This document shows, one piece after another, positions 5,901 through 6,868 of a stretch of 6,868 bases of DNA. The notes under the pieces were generated by a model that saw only the letters and a list, made by a program, of their open reading frames with translations, had not been told where the DNA came from and ran no database searches. Numbering within the stretch: position 1 is the stretch's first letter; each line of letters starts with the position of its first letter. Made by a program: the position numbers and the translations under genes. Source of the stretch: Ilumatobacteraceae bacterium (GTDB taxonomy: Bacteria; Actinomycetota; Acidimicrobiia; Acidimicrobiales; Ilumatobacteraceae); the NCBI GenBank assembly GCA_023254985.1, contig JALRJT010000073.1, positions 1-6,868 on the forward strand, given 5' to 3'.

Positions 5901-6868
5901 TCAGCGTACTTCCATGGCTTGGAGACACTTGAGCACAATTTGTTCCGGCACGTCGCGAACCATTTCGATCCCATTCGGGCCGTCCAACATAAAGGCGAGA
6001 CCACCACTGGACTTCTTGTCGCGCTTCATCAGTTCGATGAGCTCGGAAGCCGAAAGCCCTGACGGCATCGCCACCTGAAGGCCGTACTCGTTCACGATGA
6101 CCTCATCGTGGTAGGCCACTCGCGCATCATCGATCCGACCAAGTTCTCTGGCAACCAGTGCGGCAAATTTGAGCCCGATGGCCACTCCCTCGCCGTGGGC
6201 CAACGAAAAGTGTGTCGCGATTTCGAGCGCGTGACCCAGGGTGTGGCCGTAATTGAGCACGGCACGAAGCCCACCCTCACGTTCGTCTTGCGAAACGATG
6301 TCAGCCTTGATGCGCACACATCGTGCAATACGCGACGGGAGATCGAGTGCGAGGAGATCATCTCCCGTAAGGAAGTGGTACTTGGCCATCTCGCCATACC
6401 CGCAACGTCGCTCCCGCTCTGGAAGTGTTGCCAGCGTCGCGGTATCGCAGATCACGCCACTCGGCTGCCAGAACGCGCCGACCAGATTCTTTCCTTCAGG
6501 AATGTTGACGCCGGTCTTCCCGCCAATGGCAGCATCGACCATGCCAACGAGTGTCGTTGAGACATGCACGACCGCAATGCCGCGGTGCCACGATGCCGCT
6601 GCATAGCCCGCAACGTCTGTCACCATTCCGCCACCGACCCCCACGATCACATCCCCGCGCGTCATGGAGTGCGTTGCACACACGCGCATGATCTTTTCGA
6701 TGCTGGAGAGTCTCTTGTGCTCCTCGCCATCGCCGATTTCGACGTTGGCAACGGACAATCCATGTTGCTCAAGGACTGTCTGCACGCTCACCGGAAGGTG
6801 TTGCTGGGTGACGACAACAGCTCGACGAGCACTAGTGGGAATGACCGAGCCGAGTTCGTTGATCGCGC
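5901..6868 (-). CDS. aroB: 3-dehydroquinate synthase (5' end beyond window)
   Basis: AroB converts DAHP to 3-dehydroquinate using NAD+ and a divalent metal, step 2 of the shikimate pathway. The frame is open to the right edge, giving 321 complete residues. Family lengths suggest about 20-40 N-terminal residues are missing. The GTG at 6791 is internal, because homologous sequence (for example ARRAVVVTQQHLP just upstream) continues before it. By in-window numbering, GVGGGMVTDVAG (76-87) forms the nucleotide site. GGKTGVN (115-121) and KNLVGAF (126-132) follow. The metal ligands are Glu159 (GYGEMAKY), His208 (NYGHTLGHALE) and His224 (HGEGVAIG), with catalytic His212 and Lys162. RDKKSSGG (282-289) supplies the late conserved lysines. 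The stop is 4 nt before aroQ. aroC and aroK would be expected further right; this is inferred from common actinobacterial order. Confidence 0.97.
   Translation of the reverse strand, partial: AINELGSVIPTSARRAVVVTQQHLPVSVQTVLEQHGLSVANVEIGDGEEHKRLSSIEKIMRVCATHSMTRGDVIVGVGGGMVTDVAGYAAASWHRGIAVVHVSTTLVGMVDAAIGGKTGVNIPEGKNLVGAFWQPSGVICDTATLATLPERERRCGYGEMAKYHFLTGDDLLALDLPSRIARCVRIKADIVSQDEREGGLRAVLNYGHTLGHALEIATHFSLAHGEGVAIGLKFAALVARELGRIDDARVAYHDEVIVNEYGLQVAMPSGLSASELIELMKRDKKSSGGLAFMLDGPNGIEMVRDVPEQIVLKCLQAMEVR

Noticed and set aside
5897..6007. Longer aroQ N terminus starting at 6007
   Set aside because: The 37 extra codons lie within the aroB 3' end, lack homology-like sequence, and would make the enzyme far longer than other type II dehydroquinases; the ATG at 5896 fits exactly.
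6789..6791. GTG at 6791 as the start of aroB
   Set aside because: The frame stays open to the window edge and encodes plausible AroB N-terminal sequence upstream (the VVVTQQH strand), so this GTG is an internal Val codon.
1..6868. A defence system, CRISPR array, prophage or transposon
   Set aside because: Every stretch is accounted for by core genes on one strand with gaps under 70 nt. No direct-repeat arrays, transposase motifs or terminal inverted repeats were seen on reading both strands.

Overview
This window is a tightly packed, single-strand block of housekeeping genes from what looks like a member of the Actinomycetota. All nine supported genes lie on the minus strand, so transcription runs from the right edge to the left edge. 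In that direction the order is aroB (5' end cut by the window) - aroQ - M24 aminopeptidase (pepP-like) - efp - nusB - a DUF2079 membrane protein - pyrR - pyrB - pyrC (3' end cut by the window). The juxtaposition of aroB/aroQ, aminopeptidase P, efp and nusB with a pyrR-pyrB-pyrC operon is a well-known actinobacterial arrangement. Frequent GTG starts (four of the eight genes whose starts are visible) and moderately high GC fit that group. The intermediate GC and the DUF2079 gene make me suspect an aquatic or Acidimicrobiia-like lineage rather than a streptomycete or mycobacterium, but that is inference, not proof.

Right part (6868-5453): aroB and aroQ encode consecutive enzymes of the shikimate pathway (steps 2 and 3). 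Middle (5450-3362): a metal-dependent Xaa-Pro-type aminopeptidase, elongation factor P and the antitermination factor NusB. These are spaced by 2 nt or overlap; the aminopeptidase frame runs 28 nt into efp. Then (3352-1928) comes a 474-residue polytopic membrane protein of the DUF2079 family, 9 nt after nusB. It is the one gene here that is not part of the usual core cluster. Left part (1858-1): pyrR, pyrB and pyrC, joined by two 4-nt TGA/ATG overlaps (ATGA), encode the pyrimidine regulator and the aspartate transcarbamylase and dihydroorotase steps.

The only intergenic space of any size is the 69 nt between the DUF2079 gene and pyrR (1859-1927). It holds the most informative non-coding element in the window: a 31-nt stem-loop (1870-1900) with a CUGUGA hexaloop, which fits the CNGNGA consensus of PyrR-binding loops, plus a 5'-side A-rich bulge. 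It directly abuts the pyrR ribosome-binding site and has no terminator-like U run. This points to PyrR autoregulation by translational repression, as described for Mycobacterium smegmatis, rather than the attenuation used in Bacillus. The ATGA couplings would pass that repression on to pyrB and pyrC.

I see no tRNA, rRNA, CRISPR, insertion sequence or convincing intrinsic terminator. No gene-free stretch exceeds 300 bases.
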